Both the position numbers and the translations under genes were made by a program. 64,000 nucleotides of DNA from Fulvimarina pelagi HTCC2506 (GTDB lineage Bacteria > Pseudomonadota > Alphaproteobacteria > Rhizobiales > Rhizobiaceae), in the NCBI RefSeq assembly GCF_000153705.1, contig NZ_DS022272.1, forward strand, positions 281,498 through 345,497, read 5' to 3'. How positions within the stretch are numbered: position 1 is the stretch's first letter; each line of letters opens with the position of its first letter. The notes under the pieces are model-generated. The model ran no database searches. It was not told the DNA's origin and worked only from the letters and a program-made list of their open reading frames with translations. Positions 18,995 to 27,382 of this stretch are shown piece by piece.

Positions 18995-19860
18995 AGCTCC
19001 CGGTCTCGAAAACCTGGCTCGTCAAACTGGGCACGGCGATCGGTCTTGCCGGCGTGGTCTTCGTCGGGTTCAAGCTTTACGCCTATTCGCATCAGATCGA
19101 CGCGAACCGCTTGGCGCTCAGCAGCTATGCGGTGCTTGCTGTCCTAGCGATCGTCTATGGATCGGCGAACACTCTCTTGGGCGTCGCCTGGCTGAACATC
19201 CTGCATCATCTCGGCCTGCCGGCGTCCTCGCGCTGGTCGCTCTGGGCTTACGCGACCTCGCAGCTCGCGAAATATGTGCCCGGCAACATCTTCCAGTTCG
19301 CCGGACGTCAGGTGATCGGAGTGGGGGCGGGCTTCGCCAATGCTCCGCTCGGAAAATCGATTCTCTATGAACTCGCGCTGTTGTGCCTCGCCGCGTGCCA
19401 TTTCGTGACGCTTGGCGCGCCGCTCCTTCTTCCGGGCCTCGGCTTGACCGCACCGACCGCAGTCTTCCTCGTCGTCGTGTGGGCCAGCTTCGCGCTGCTC
19501 GATTGGTTCCTCGGGCGTTCATGCGCGAAGGCGTTCCTGCTTTATGTCGCCTTCCTATTCGTCTCGGGCGCCGTGTTCGCATTAGTCGCCAGCTATTCCG
19601 GTGTCGCGTCGACGGGATTGCAAGCCTTCCTCCCGGTCGTCAGCGCGTTCGTCGTCGCCTGGATGATTGGGCTCGTGACACCGGGCATCCCGGCTGGGCT
19701 CGGAGTTCGCGAAGCGGTTCTAATCGTCCTCCTGCCCGCCTTCGGCGACGAACCGAGTATCGTCACCGCGGTCTTACTCGGGCGAATTGTAACGGTTCTC
19801 GGTGACACGCTCTTTTACGCTTCGGGTTATTTTATCAAGCCATCTCAAACGGCAAAATAA
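18991..19860 (+). CDS. UPF0104/lysylphosphatidylglycerol-synthase-like membrane protein
   Basis: A roughly 289-residue inner-membrane protein with about eight hydrophobic segments. The conserved region YATSQLAKYVPGNIFQFAGR and the C-terminal GIPAGLGVREAVLIVLL match the membrane (flippase) domain of the LPG-synthase/AglD family (TPGGLGVREA type). I choose GTG at 18991, which makes a GTGA overlap with the methyltransferase stop; an in-frame ATG at 18946 is possible. The soluble aminoacyl-transfer domain is absent, so it is more likely a lipid-handling partner of the GT2 enzyme than an LPG synthase. Confidence 0.75.
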   Translation: MKLPVSKTWLVKLGTAIGLAGVVFVGFKLYAYSHQIDANRLALSSYAVLAVLAIVYGSANTLLGVAWLNILHHLGLPASSRWSLWAYATSQLAKYVPGNIFQFAGRQVIGVGAGFANAPLGKSILYELALLCLAACHFVTLGAPLLLPGLGLTAPTAVFLVVVWASFALLDWFLGRSCAKAFLLYVAFLFVSGAVFALVASYSGVASTGLQAFLPVVSAFVVAWMIGLVTPGIPAGLGVREAVLIVLLPAFGDEPSIVTAVLLGRIVTVLGDTLFYASGYFIKPSQTAK

Positions 19861-21080
19861 TATAGCCTAAACAAACGCGGAAATTTTGGCTGTCGAAGGC
19901 AGTTTATACATTGATACTTCCGTAACCCTCGTGAAATTTAGGTCTTCGCTCGGACTTGAGCGGCTTTTTGGCTGCGAGATCGCGAGCCACTCCACTTAGG
20001 CATGTAACATGCGTTGATGATGATAGCCCCTTTTTCGGAGGCTACCAAGCTGAGGAACGCCTCGTGGAGCCAGCGTTAAGCTTTAAGTTGGAGTAAATTT
20101 AGTCGTGTATGGTGGATCGATGATGAGTTTGATATTGTCCGAAGCATCGAGGGGCTCCGAGTTGTACCAAACTAAATTGTCGAGCAACATGACGACGACG
20201 CAGGTAATATAATCGATCGTTTAAGAGAGCGCATCGAGGGGAAATTTTACTATCTCGGCCTTGACATGCAGCATGAAAAGTGTGTAAGGGCAAGCGACAA
20301 TTGCGGTTTCACAAAGCTTAAGATGTTAGGACAGTTGAAGCGCTGATTGCAAAGGCCTTGCGGTTGCTTTCCCGTCGTCCACCACCGATAATAGACCCGC
20401 CCTCCACTGGCCAATTCGCGTTTCGTCCATGACAGAGCGTTCGGTCCGATTGTCCGAATGGGCTGATCGGACGGCCCTCGGGGCTCACTTGAGCCTATTC
20501 CGTTAAACGCTTTGCAAGCTTCGCGTATCTCTAGCTGATGGGGAGGCTGCACTTTCTGGCGTGGAAAGCGGATGCGTTTGAATATACGCGAGATGCTCCT
20601 ACGGGTCATCCGCTTGCCCACCGCTTTTCGATCCGGTCGGAAATTACCTGCGTGTTAAATGTCGGGATGGCATCCTTGCCGGGATCGGGCCGCGGCGGAT
20701 CGCGTTGCCCAAAAGCTACCTCTCTGCCTATTTTTAGCTTCTGCGTAGAATGCTGGGCGCGTGATGCTACTCAGGATTTTGCGCTTCATCCGAAGATCGC
20801 ACTTTCTCGGCGCCTTGTTCGCGCCGCAGCGCGTGCGGTTAAAAGTGATGAAATCAGTCACTCGTAGTTTGCTGATCGCTCCCGGCAGCTTCGGCACCTT
20901 CCGTATGGTACATTCCCAAAGGCATTTTCGCGAGCGCCAACAGCCGGCCTTAGGGTTTTCCTAGCTCAGTAGGTTCGGACAAGGGTTCGTGATTCAAGCT
21001 GTCGAGCCGATATGAAGCAGCCGTGGCACGAGCATTATCGATCGAACTTCGGCATTGGGTTAGATCCAATGCACCAGGGT
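19861..21080. other. Decayed gene-free stretch
   Basis: About 1.2 kb with short frames on both strands and no recognisable protein. Local tracts such as 20250-20621 (minus) have protein-like composition but no family match I can support. The stretch leads into the IS630 pseudogene. Confidence 0.35.
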
Positions 21081-21900
21081 GCGACGACGCATAAGGAGGC
21101 CAAGCGGTTCGCAATCGCTACGGCCGCCCGTGGCAATCGCAGGATCTTTCGGGGCATGCCGCTTCGCTACAGATGAGCAGCGACCGCCGGTTGGGCCGGA
21201 TCGGGGTGAAGGCCGACTTTCTCTTTGCCCCGGTAGACGAGACCGACGACATCACGCGTCATGAGATCCAGCGACGCGCGGCCGAAGAGTACCGGCTGGA
21301 GGTCGGTGTCGGCACGCTTTAGCGGTCCTTCGACCGGCGCGCGTTCAAGTGAGAAAGAGGACCGCGCACGAGAGCGAACAGAATTGTCCGGACATCCGAC
21401 AGCGAAGCTTGCTTTGACGGCCAGTTTGATCTCGATCCCAAGAAGTTGGTCTTCATCGATCGAGACGCATCAAACACGAAGATGGCCCGCAGATAAGACT
21501 TAGTAAAAAGCGAGAGATGCCGCATTGGCGTGCCGCACGGGCACTGGAAGATATCGATGGTCACCGACGACTTGCGGCATTTAGTCATGACGGCGGCGAT
21601 ACCTCTGGACAGGGCCATGAACGGCGTCGCCTTGCAAGCCTTTATCGAGCAGGTCCTGGTGCTTGCGCTAGTGCCCAGCGACATCGTCGTCATGGACAGT
21701 GGAGGTGACAGATGGCTCCAGAGACATGGCCCACGAGGCCGGAGGCATTTGCAGGGCGATCGAGCGGGCCGGTGCCATCGCCTCCTTCCATCCGACAGTA
21801 CTGACTCCAACTGGACCGATATTACTTTCGCCAAGTCGAAGGCGCCGCTGCGAGCCTGTGCCGACCGAGCCACCGACAGGCTTGGGCTCCAGTCAAATCA
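21080..21900 (+). pseudogene. IS630-family transposase, scattered frames
   Basis: Pieces of an IS630 transposase follow in order on the plus strand. LGRIGVKADFLFAPVDETDD to ITRHEIQRRAAEEYRLEVG lies at 21180-21318, in the region that in relatives reads as the N-terminal domain. GHWKISMVTDDLRH, AFIEQVLVLALVPSDIVVMD (second catalytic Asp) and RAIERAGA lie at 21540-21770. LPSDSTDSNWTDITFAKSKA, the NPIE-type C-terminus, follows at 21790-21850. At least three frame changes separate them. It differs in sequence from the IS630 pieces at 8.1 and 14.2 kb. Confidence 0.65.
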
Positions 21901-22685
21901 ATTCTGACACGCTTCCGGATCGATGAACGCGCATAATACTTCTAAGCCACCAGCTTCGATGTAGCGTCACTGGAAACGCTTTCGTGGAGCTTGTTGGGGC
22001 GGCTCCTGAGGAGTCATTTAATGGGAGACGGCGTTAGTCAAAAACGATGTCGTTTGCGTGCGGACAGTTTTTCTCGTCACAGCTCGACACAAGATAAGGC
22101 TTGAGGGAATCGCTAGTAGGCAAATCGCGATAGCCGGTTTCGGAAATGAGCGCTCGAAGGGCGGAGATTAACATAAGAAGCGATGACAGAGACCGCGCCC
22201 GTTTCCTCCTGCGTTAATTGATAGCCGATCCATTCCGATTTGGCTTCGGATGATCGCGGCACTGGAAACGGGTTGTCAGTGCGCTTCTTGGCTTCCTCGT
22301 CTTTTCATCAGATTGCGACCACACAGACGCCAGTGGTAAGCTCTCCTCCGATAAGGAGGTCTTCGATCGCTCCATGCGATGGGCGTCGACGGAGAGCTTT
22401 TTGGCGACCGCGACGCGAGCGCACCATGCCGCGGCATCCGACAATATGATTACCGTCAAACCCAAAGCTCGAACATGTATTAGAATGCAACGGCAGCAAG
22501 CGAGCCGCTTCATAGGAAAGGAGCGGCCGCGATCATCGCTCGGCGACCGGACGTTCGAACAGCAGGCTATCCGATGGCCGGTTCCACTTGAAGAATCGAC
22601 ATTGATGGCCCCGCCGCCGTACAGCGGAGATCAATTGTATGAGTGCACAAATCTATTTTTATGAAACTGCAAATGGAGAGTCGAA
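21901..22685. other. Gene-free stretch upstream of the DoxX gene
   Basis: About 780 bases with no supported gene. Frames on both strands around 22214-22513 have no recognised domain. The last 30 bases hold the ribosome-binding site (GGAG) of the DoxX gene. Confidence 0.35.
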
Positions 22686-23078
22686 ATGACGTTCCTTAAA
22701 CCTTGGCAACCGCAGCTTCTTGGCCTTTTGCGCATCATGTCGGCCGCGTTGTTCCTTCAGCACGGGACGACCAAGCATTTGAATTTTCCCGTCAGTCCCA
22801 TGAACGATACTCCATTCACTTCGCTCGGCGGAATTGCGGGTCTCTTCGAGTTGGTAGGGGGTGCGCTGCTCCTCGTCGGGTTGTTCACCCGTCCAGTTGC
22901 TTTCGTACTTTCGGGTTTGATGGCCGCCGCGTATTTCATCGCGCATGCGCCACAAGGCTTCTTCCCCATTCTCAACGGGGGTGAACTTGCCGCGCTCTAT
23001 TGCTTCGTTTTCTTATACCTTGCCAGTAGTGGCGGCGGCGCTTGGAGTGTAGATCGTGCCATACGCAAAGATGTGTAG
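22686..23078 (+). CDS. DoxX-family membrane protein
   Basis: A 130-residue inner-membrane protein with four hydrophobic segments. The sequence RIMSAALFLQHGTTKHL at the first helix, FELVGGALLLVGLFTRPVAF in the second, and a final helix ending in WSVDRAIRKD are typical of DoxX/DoxD proteins. Family members are linked to thiol or redox stress, sometimes with superoxide dismutase partners; the exact role here is unknown. GGAG lies 8 bases upstream of the ATG. It stands alone between gene-poor stretches. Confidence 0.8.
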   Translation: MTFLKPWQPQLLGLLRIMSAALFLQHGTTKHLNFPVSPMNDTPFTSLGGIAGLFELVGGALLLVGLFTRPVAFVLSGLMAAAYFIAHAPQGFFPILNGGELAALYCFVFLYLASSGGGAWSVDRAIRKDV

Positions 23079-23978
23079 GACAAGACCAGCGGTCAGGCCG
23101 GAAACGTCAGGATCTGCAAGTATGCCGATTAATTGAAAGAGTCCAGAACAGCGTCGCCTTCAGCGATCGAGGATGACCCATAACATAATGACGACAGGTG
23201 TCTTCGCGCCCTATTGTCGTACGACGTCCTAGATCGGCTGCCAGGCGCAAGCGATGCGGGCGTTCGAACATCAAATAATCTGCCGGAAAAAAGCGAGTGT
23301 TGAGCGATAGCATTCCGCTTCATGCGCTGAATACAGTCGCCTTGAAGGCGTGCTCGATCAAGAAGCAAGAGATTGGCCAGACCGTCTTCAGGTAGAGATA
23401 GCCTTATCGCTCTCGCCGATGACCGAGGTGCTGAGGGAGAGGGCGATGTCTGCCATGTCGAGAGGCCTCCCGACAAAGAACAGCTACTGCGGGCAGATTT
23501 CTATTAGGAAGAAGTAGAAGCGGAGATTGGCGAAACCACAATTACTGCCTGATCCTGCGCATAGGGCCCGCGTTTCCACCGGACCCAAGATTGAGAGCAG
23601 GTGCTCGGCTCGACCACCATGACGATCTACTCTCCGCGCCAAAACCCGCCCATATGTGCACTCGGGAAAGATCTCTTGCTGCTTTGCGTAGACCGGTGCC
23701 GACGAGACGAGAGTTTGGGTGGCGCTGTCGGAGAAGGTCGAATGTTTTCCGTCTGCAGGACTGCCTTGTGCTTTGGGCTCGCTAAACGTGCATGGATTCC
23801 AGCTTTGAGCATGCAGAACACGTACGTCGTTTGTCGCATTTCTGCTCAAACGGGCGAACTGCGTCGCCGCGGATCAAGGTCTGAGGCAGGCCCGATCTCG
23901 GGTAATGGTCCGACCTTTTGACCGTCCTTCCTCTGCGTGAGAGAATTTCCGAGAATACGGACCTACGGGAGGTGGGCC
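23079..23978. other. Gene-free stretch between DoxX and DUF2270 genes
   Basis: About 900 bases. On the minus strand several protein-like pieces follow one another in different frames (for example GRPLDMADIALSLSTSVIG and PEDGLANLLLLDRARLQGD near 23340-23470). They look like a decayed gene, but I do not recognise it. Confidence 0.35.
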
Positions 23979-24659
23979 ATGCAGACGGGAGTGCAGCAAA
24001 AGCCGATGCACGCCTTCGATGGAGGCGAAATGGGTGCAATCGCCCACCTCTATCGCGGGGAGGTCTACCGCTCGACGATCTGGAGAACGCGCCTCGATAC
24101 GACCACCAACTGGTCCGTCGTGACGCTCGGCATCGCCCTGTCGATCACCTTCGCCTCGCCCAGTGCATCTGCGCTGCCCCTGCTTCTCGTTGGGATCCTG
24201 ATCCTGTTCTTTCTGGGACTGGAAGCTAGACGCTATCGTTACTTCAATGTCTGGCGTGCGCGTGCGCGCTGGATGGAGACCCATTTCTACGTCCCGGTAC
24301 TGCGTCAGGACGCTTCAATCGACGAGGCTGAATGGACCGAGGTGCTCGCCGCAGACTATATTCGGCCGCGCTATCACGTCAGCTTCTTCACCGCGGTCGG
24401 GCGGCGGATCAGGCGAAACTATCTCTGGATCCTGATCATCCAGTCAATCGCCTATATCGGCAAGCTCATCGTCCACCCGACCAGTATCGAAAGCTTCAAC
24501 CACTTTGTGACGCGCGCCGATATCGGCCCGCTTCCTGGAGAAGCAGTCTTGATCGCTGGGGCATTTTACGTGGTGACTTGGACCGTCATCGCGATTTGGA
24601 GCATGCGCCATGACCAGCGACGGGCTCGAGACCGGGGGTCGTCAAGTGCAATGAATTAA
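23979..24659 (+). CDS. DUF2270 membrane protein
   Basis: A roughly 226-residue protein. The conserved start region GAIAHLYRGEVYRSTIWRTR and LDTTTNWSVVTLGIALSITF match DUF2270, a family of predicted integral membrane proteins of unknown function. Four hydrophobic segments can be seen (about residues 47-60, 66-80, 155-175 and 195-215). The ATG at 23979 is preceded by GGGAGGTGGGCC, a strong ribosome-binding site, which decides the start against the longer frame. No operon partner is visible. Confidence 0.75.
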   Translation: MQTGVQQKPMHAFDGGEMGAIAHLYRGEVYRSTIWRTRLDTTTNWSVVTLGIALSITFASPSASALPLLLVGILILFFLGLEARRYRYFNVWRARARWMETHFYVPVLRQDASIDEAEWTEVLAADYIRPRYHVSFFTAVGRRIRRNYLWILIIQSIAYIGKLIVHPTSIESFNHFVTRADIGPLPGEAVLIAGAFYVVTWTVIAIWSMRHDQRRARDRGSSSAMN

Positions 24660-25382
24660 GCAGGGCGGTTCGTCGATACCTCTTGGCGCTCGTTAGAACG
24701 ACTTCATTCTGGGCTCTCTCGCGGAAATGAGCACGATCGCGCATTCTTCGGATGTCCGCACTCTGTCCAGGGCTCACTCGACCAATGATGTTGGCAAATC
24801 GCCTCCGCAAAGCGAGTTAACGCAGACGGCAAGCCCTTTCAAAATAGTTGCTCCGAGGCATTTGACCGAGCCGGGCATGATGCGGTGGGGCGTGGATAGG
24901 GCAGGCGATCTCCTTCAGGAATTCGCCGTGGAACCAGATCGCATCTTCGAGCGCCGGCGCTCTCACTTCCTGTCGGCCGCCGCCCGCAGCCAACAAGCCT
25001 TCGCAATGAACACATTCAACTCGAAAGCCTTGCCAGCTTCGGTCGCCCGGATGCGAAGCTTTCCGTCAGTGGTGACCTTGGCGCTTTCGAGGGATGCGAT
25101 CGGCTAGAGGATTTCTTTGCCGGTTTCGGCCCCGCGGAGGGAAGCCTGACATTCCCACGGCTCGACCCTCCTCAACTGGTGGCGGTTGCGAGGTCGAAAA
25201 CGCGACCAACCGGCCAGCCGGTTCCATTTCACGGACAAGGTCGTGTTCCGAGTGACCCATGGCTGATAGGATAAACCTATCGTTTCTTCCATGCATTGCT
25301 TCTTCAAACTATGAGATAGGCATCCCCAATTTCCTGCCGGGCGGCGACAAAAGCGCGCCGACACGTTTCGAAGGAGATTGTT
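24660..25382. other. Gene-poor stretch containing an OxyR-like site
   Basis: About 720 bases. The plus-strand frame 24727-25107 has no ribosome-binding site or family signature, and minus-strand pieces near 25000-25110 are short. The useful signal is the ATAG-N7-CTAT palindrome at 25266-25280, listed separately. Confidence 0.35.
25266..25280. promoter_or_regulatory. OxyR/LysR-type binding site, ATAG-N7-CTAT
   Basis: The 15-base sequence ATAGGATAAACCTAT matches the half-site pattern ATAG-N7-CTAT known for OxyR. It has the same outer 5-base arms (ATAGG/CCTAT) as the site in front of the LysR gene at 26666-26680. It lies about 100 bases upstream of the secreted-protein gene at 25383. Confidence 0.5.
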
Positions 25383-25670
25383 ATGTTTGGAAGCAAAGCC
25401 ACACCCTTGGTGGTCGCAGGTGCATTGTTCATGGTCACCGCGCCGGCGCATGCGTTGGTAAAAGTGACTAATGAGACCGACGCTACCCATTCCGTGACGT
25501 TCGACCATGGCGTGGAAGAAAATCGCCATGAACTGGCGCCCGGCGATATGGTGGAAGAAGCCTGTCCAACTGGATGCGGCGTCCGCTTTGCCGGACATGA
25601 CTTCACTGCCGTCGATGGCAACGAGTTGGCGATCGAAGAAGGCGCCACCCGCCCGACCCTGAAGAACTGA
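25383..25670 (+). CDS. Small exported protein, unknown function
   Basis: A 95-residue protein with a signal peptide (KATPLVVAGALFMVTAPAHA, cleavage after AHA near residue 24). The mature part of about 70 residues begins LVKVTNETDATHSVTF and contains a CPTGCG cysteine pair, which could form a disulfide or bind a metal. AAGGAG precedes the ATG by about 6 bases. No family is recognised. The upstream OxyR-like site and the convergent regulator suggest control by that LysR protein and a role in oxidative or metal stress. Confidence 0.65.
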   Translation: MFGSKATPLVVAGALFMVTAPAHALVKVTNETDATHSVTFDHGVEENRHELAPGDMVEEACPTGCGVRFAGHDFTAVDGNELAIEEGATRPTLKN

Positions 25671-25686
25671 GGCTTACCCTCGCGCG

Positions 25687-25719
25687 ATGCCGCCGGAACG
25701 GTTGCGTAACCGGCGGCAT
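25687..25719. terminator. Probable bidirectional transcription terminator hairpin
   Basis: ATGCCGCCGG pairs perfectly with CCGGCGGCAT around a 13-base loop. It sits between the convergent secreted-protein and LysR genes, 2 bases after the LysR stop. There is no long T run, so its strength is uncertain. Confidence 0.45.
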
Positions 25720-25721
25720 GT

Positions 25722-26648
25722 TCATTCGAGCGTCAGTCCTGTGAAATCGCGCGTTGCCACCTCACGCATCGTGGATGTGATCGTCTCGAAGATCTGAGTC
25801 TGGCTCGATCGTTCGCGCCAGACGAGGCCGATCGATCTCGTGATGGGAGCCCCGCTCAGCGGTATCGCGACCACATCTGAGCGTCCGACGACCTCCGACT
25901 GAACATAAAGGGCGGGCAGAAAGGTTACGCCCATCCCCATACCGACCATCTGTCTCAATGCATCGAGGCTCGTTCCTTCGTATTCCCGTAGGAGACGCGC
26001 TCCATGCTCTTCGCAGAGATTTCTGATCCTGTCATGGAGGTGGAAGCCGCTTCGCATTCCAAGCACCGCACGACCGCGCAGTTCACTCGCTTCGATACTC
26101 TGGCGTTCCGCAAACGGATCATCGGCAGCGACGGCGAGGAACAGCTTCTCTCGAAAAAGACGCCTGACGATGAGGTCATCGCCCGATACCGGAAGCTGAG
26201 CGAGGATGATGTCGTGAATGCCCTCTCGCAGTTCGTGTTCGAGATGAAGTGGCATTGCATCTCGAATGTATAGGCGGAGCGAAGGATATTGCCGGTGAAG
26301 ATGCGCAACGACTTTCGGCAGCATGTACGGCCCGAGAGTTGGCTTGGCACCAAGATTCACTGTCCCGACAACACCGTCCCGGAACGTTTCGGCGAATTCC
26401 ACGATCTGCCGGATTTCCCGAGATATCGTTGCCGCGCGCTCTGCAACCTCGCGTCCAGCAGCGGTCATGACGACACCCCTTCGACTGCGATCGACCAGCC
26501 GAACGCCCAGGGAGGTCTCGAGGGCCTGCACCTGTGCACTCAGGGAGGGCTGGGCCAATCCACACTTCCGCGCAGCCTCGCCAAAATGCAGCGTCCGCGA
26601 GACCTCGAGCAGACACTGTAGCTGGCGTAGACTCGGCGGCTTGGTCAT
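25722..26648 (-). CDS. LysR-family regulator, OxyR-like but without the peroxidatic Cys
   Basis: A 308-residue LysR protein. The N-terminal winged helix-turn-helix includes LRQLQCLLEVSRTLHFGEAA and LAQPSLSAQVQALETSLGVR. The effector domain resembles OxyR (TLGPYMLPKVVAHLHRQYP and GTSLDALRQMVGMGMGVTFL). In OxyR the sensing pair is Cys199 and Cys208 in a GHC...GFC context; here the aligned stretch reads GFHLHDRIRNLC, so the first Cys is replaced by His and only the second remains. It may sense something other than peroxide, or act by another mechanism. The start is ATG 26648. An ATAG-N7-CTAT site lies 18 bases upstream, suggesting autoregulation. Confidence 0.8.
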   Translation of the reverse strand: MTKPPSLRQLQCLLEVSRTLHFGEAARKCGLAQPSLSAQVQALETSLGVRLVDRSRRGVVMTAAGREVAERAATISREIRQIVEFAETFRDGVVGTVNLGAKPTLGPYMLPKVVAHLHRQYPSLRLYIRDAMPLHLEHELREGIHDIILAQLPVSGDDLIVRRLFREKLFLAVAADDPFAERQSIEASELRGRAVLGMRSGFHLHDRIRNLCEEHGARLLREYEGTSLDALRQMVGMGMGVTFLPALYVQSEVVGRSDVVAIPLSGAPITRSIGLVWRERSSQTQIFETITSTMREVATRDFTGLTLE

Positions 26649-26665
26649 CACGTTAGAGGGTCCAG

Positions 26666-26680
26666 ATAGGAAATTCCTAT
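26666..26680. promoter_or_regulatory. LysR/OxyR-type operator between regulator and DUF465 gene
   Basis: ATAGGAA and TTCCTAT form a perfect inverted repeat around one central base, fitting ATAG-N7-CTAT. It lies in the divergent promoter region of the LysR gene and the DUF465 gene, so one protein could control both. The same arms recur at 25266-25280. Confidence 0.6.
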
Positions 26681-26758
26681 CGATAACACGAAGATTCGTA
26701 TCTCCCAACAATCGGTAAGCGGTCCCATCTGCGCTGCGTAACAGATCGAAAGGAGCGC

Positions 26759-26986
26759 ATGATGAGAACTCAAAAGATCATCCCAAGCCTGCACCCCCGG
26801 CTGAGGACACTCGCCGAATACAAGGCCAGGATCGAAGCCCGGATCGCTGCGGAAATGAAACGTCCGTTGCCGGACTCGATCTACCTGAGGAGCTTGAAGC
26901 GGCTCAGATTGCAAGCAAAAGACGAAGCGATCGCGATTACAAAGCGCCTGAGTTCGGACGGGCCCTCTCGTCCCTCGGCGGCTTGA
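26759..26986 (+). CDS. DUF465 (YdcH-like) small protein
   Basis: A 75-residue, mostly helical, basic protein. The core TLAEYKARIEARIAAEMKRP followed by PDSIYLRSLKRLRLQAKDEA matches the DUF465/YdcH pattern (paired helices with a Pro-rich turn and an LKxxxLxxKDE segment). Function is unknown in the family. AAAGGAG lies 6-7 bases before the first ATG (26759); a second ATG follows directly. It is divergent from the LysR regulator and shares its operator region. Confidence 0.7.
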   Translation: MMRTQKIIPSLHPRLRTLAEYKARIEARIAAEMKRPLPDSIYLRSLKRLRLQAKDEAIAITKRLSSDGPSRPSAA

Positions 26987-27382
26987 CACGCCCATGCAAA
27001 CGAGAACGCGCGTCCGTTCAGACCGCCGTAAAGCTCATCAATTCTAAACGCCTGGATCAGTGCAATCACCAGGGGCTGTGGAACTGGCGCCGCCCTTACG
27101 ACTATGGCGGAGAATGACATGACGTCTTGGACCATCATCGAATGGACGACTTCATCTCAAGCATAGATTGTCATCATTCCTCGCTCGGACTTTGTCCAAA
27201 CCGCCTGGATCAAGAAGCAGACGCATAACCGCTCTCTTTGCGAGTCGACTGACAAATAAACCCGCTGTGCAATGACCGCATGCGGCGAAGCGCTCACCAA
27301 TGTTCGGGCCCCTCTGGCGAGAGCTGCCGGCTTTCTCGTGATGTCGAACGGATCACTCCACGCTGCCGGCGAAGGTTCTCCC
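26987..27382. other. Intergenic stretch upstream of the TerC gene
   Basis: About 395 bases. I looked for a manganese-type (yybP-ykoY) riboswitch because TerC genes often have one, but found no convincing conserved core. The TerC frame is open upstream to 27272 but lacks homology there. Confidence 0.4.

Noticed and set aside
20950-21000. tRNA-like CTAGCTCAGTAGGT sequence
   Set aside because: It resembles a D-arm, but no acceptor stem, anticodon arm or T-arm can be formed around it.
24727-25107. 126-codon plus-strand frame
   Set aside because: No ribosome-binding site, no domain and unconvincing composition; it lies in a decayed stretch.
26987-27382. Possible yybP-ykoY manganese riboswitch before TerC
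   Set aside because: Expected from the gene family, but the conserved core sequences could not be found; a covariance-model search would settle it.
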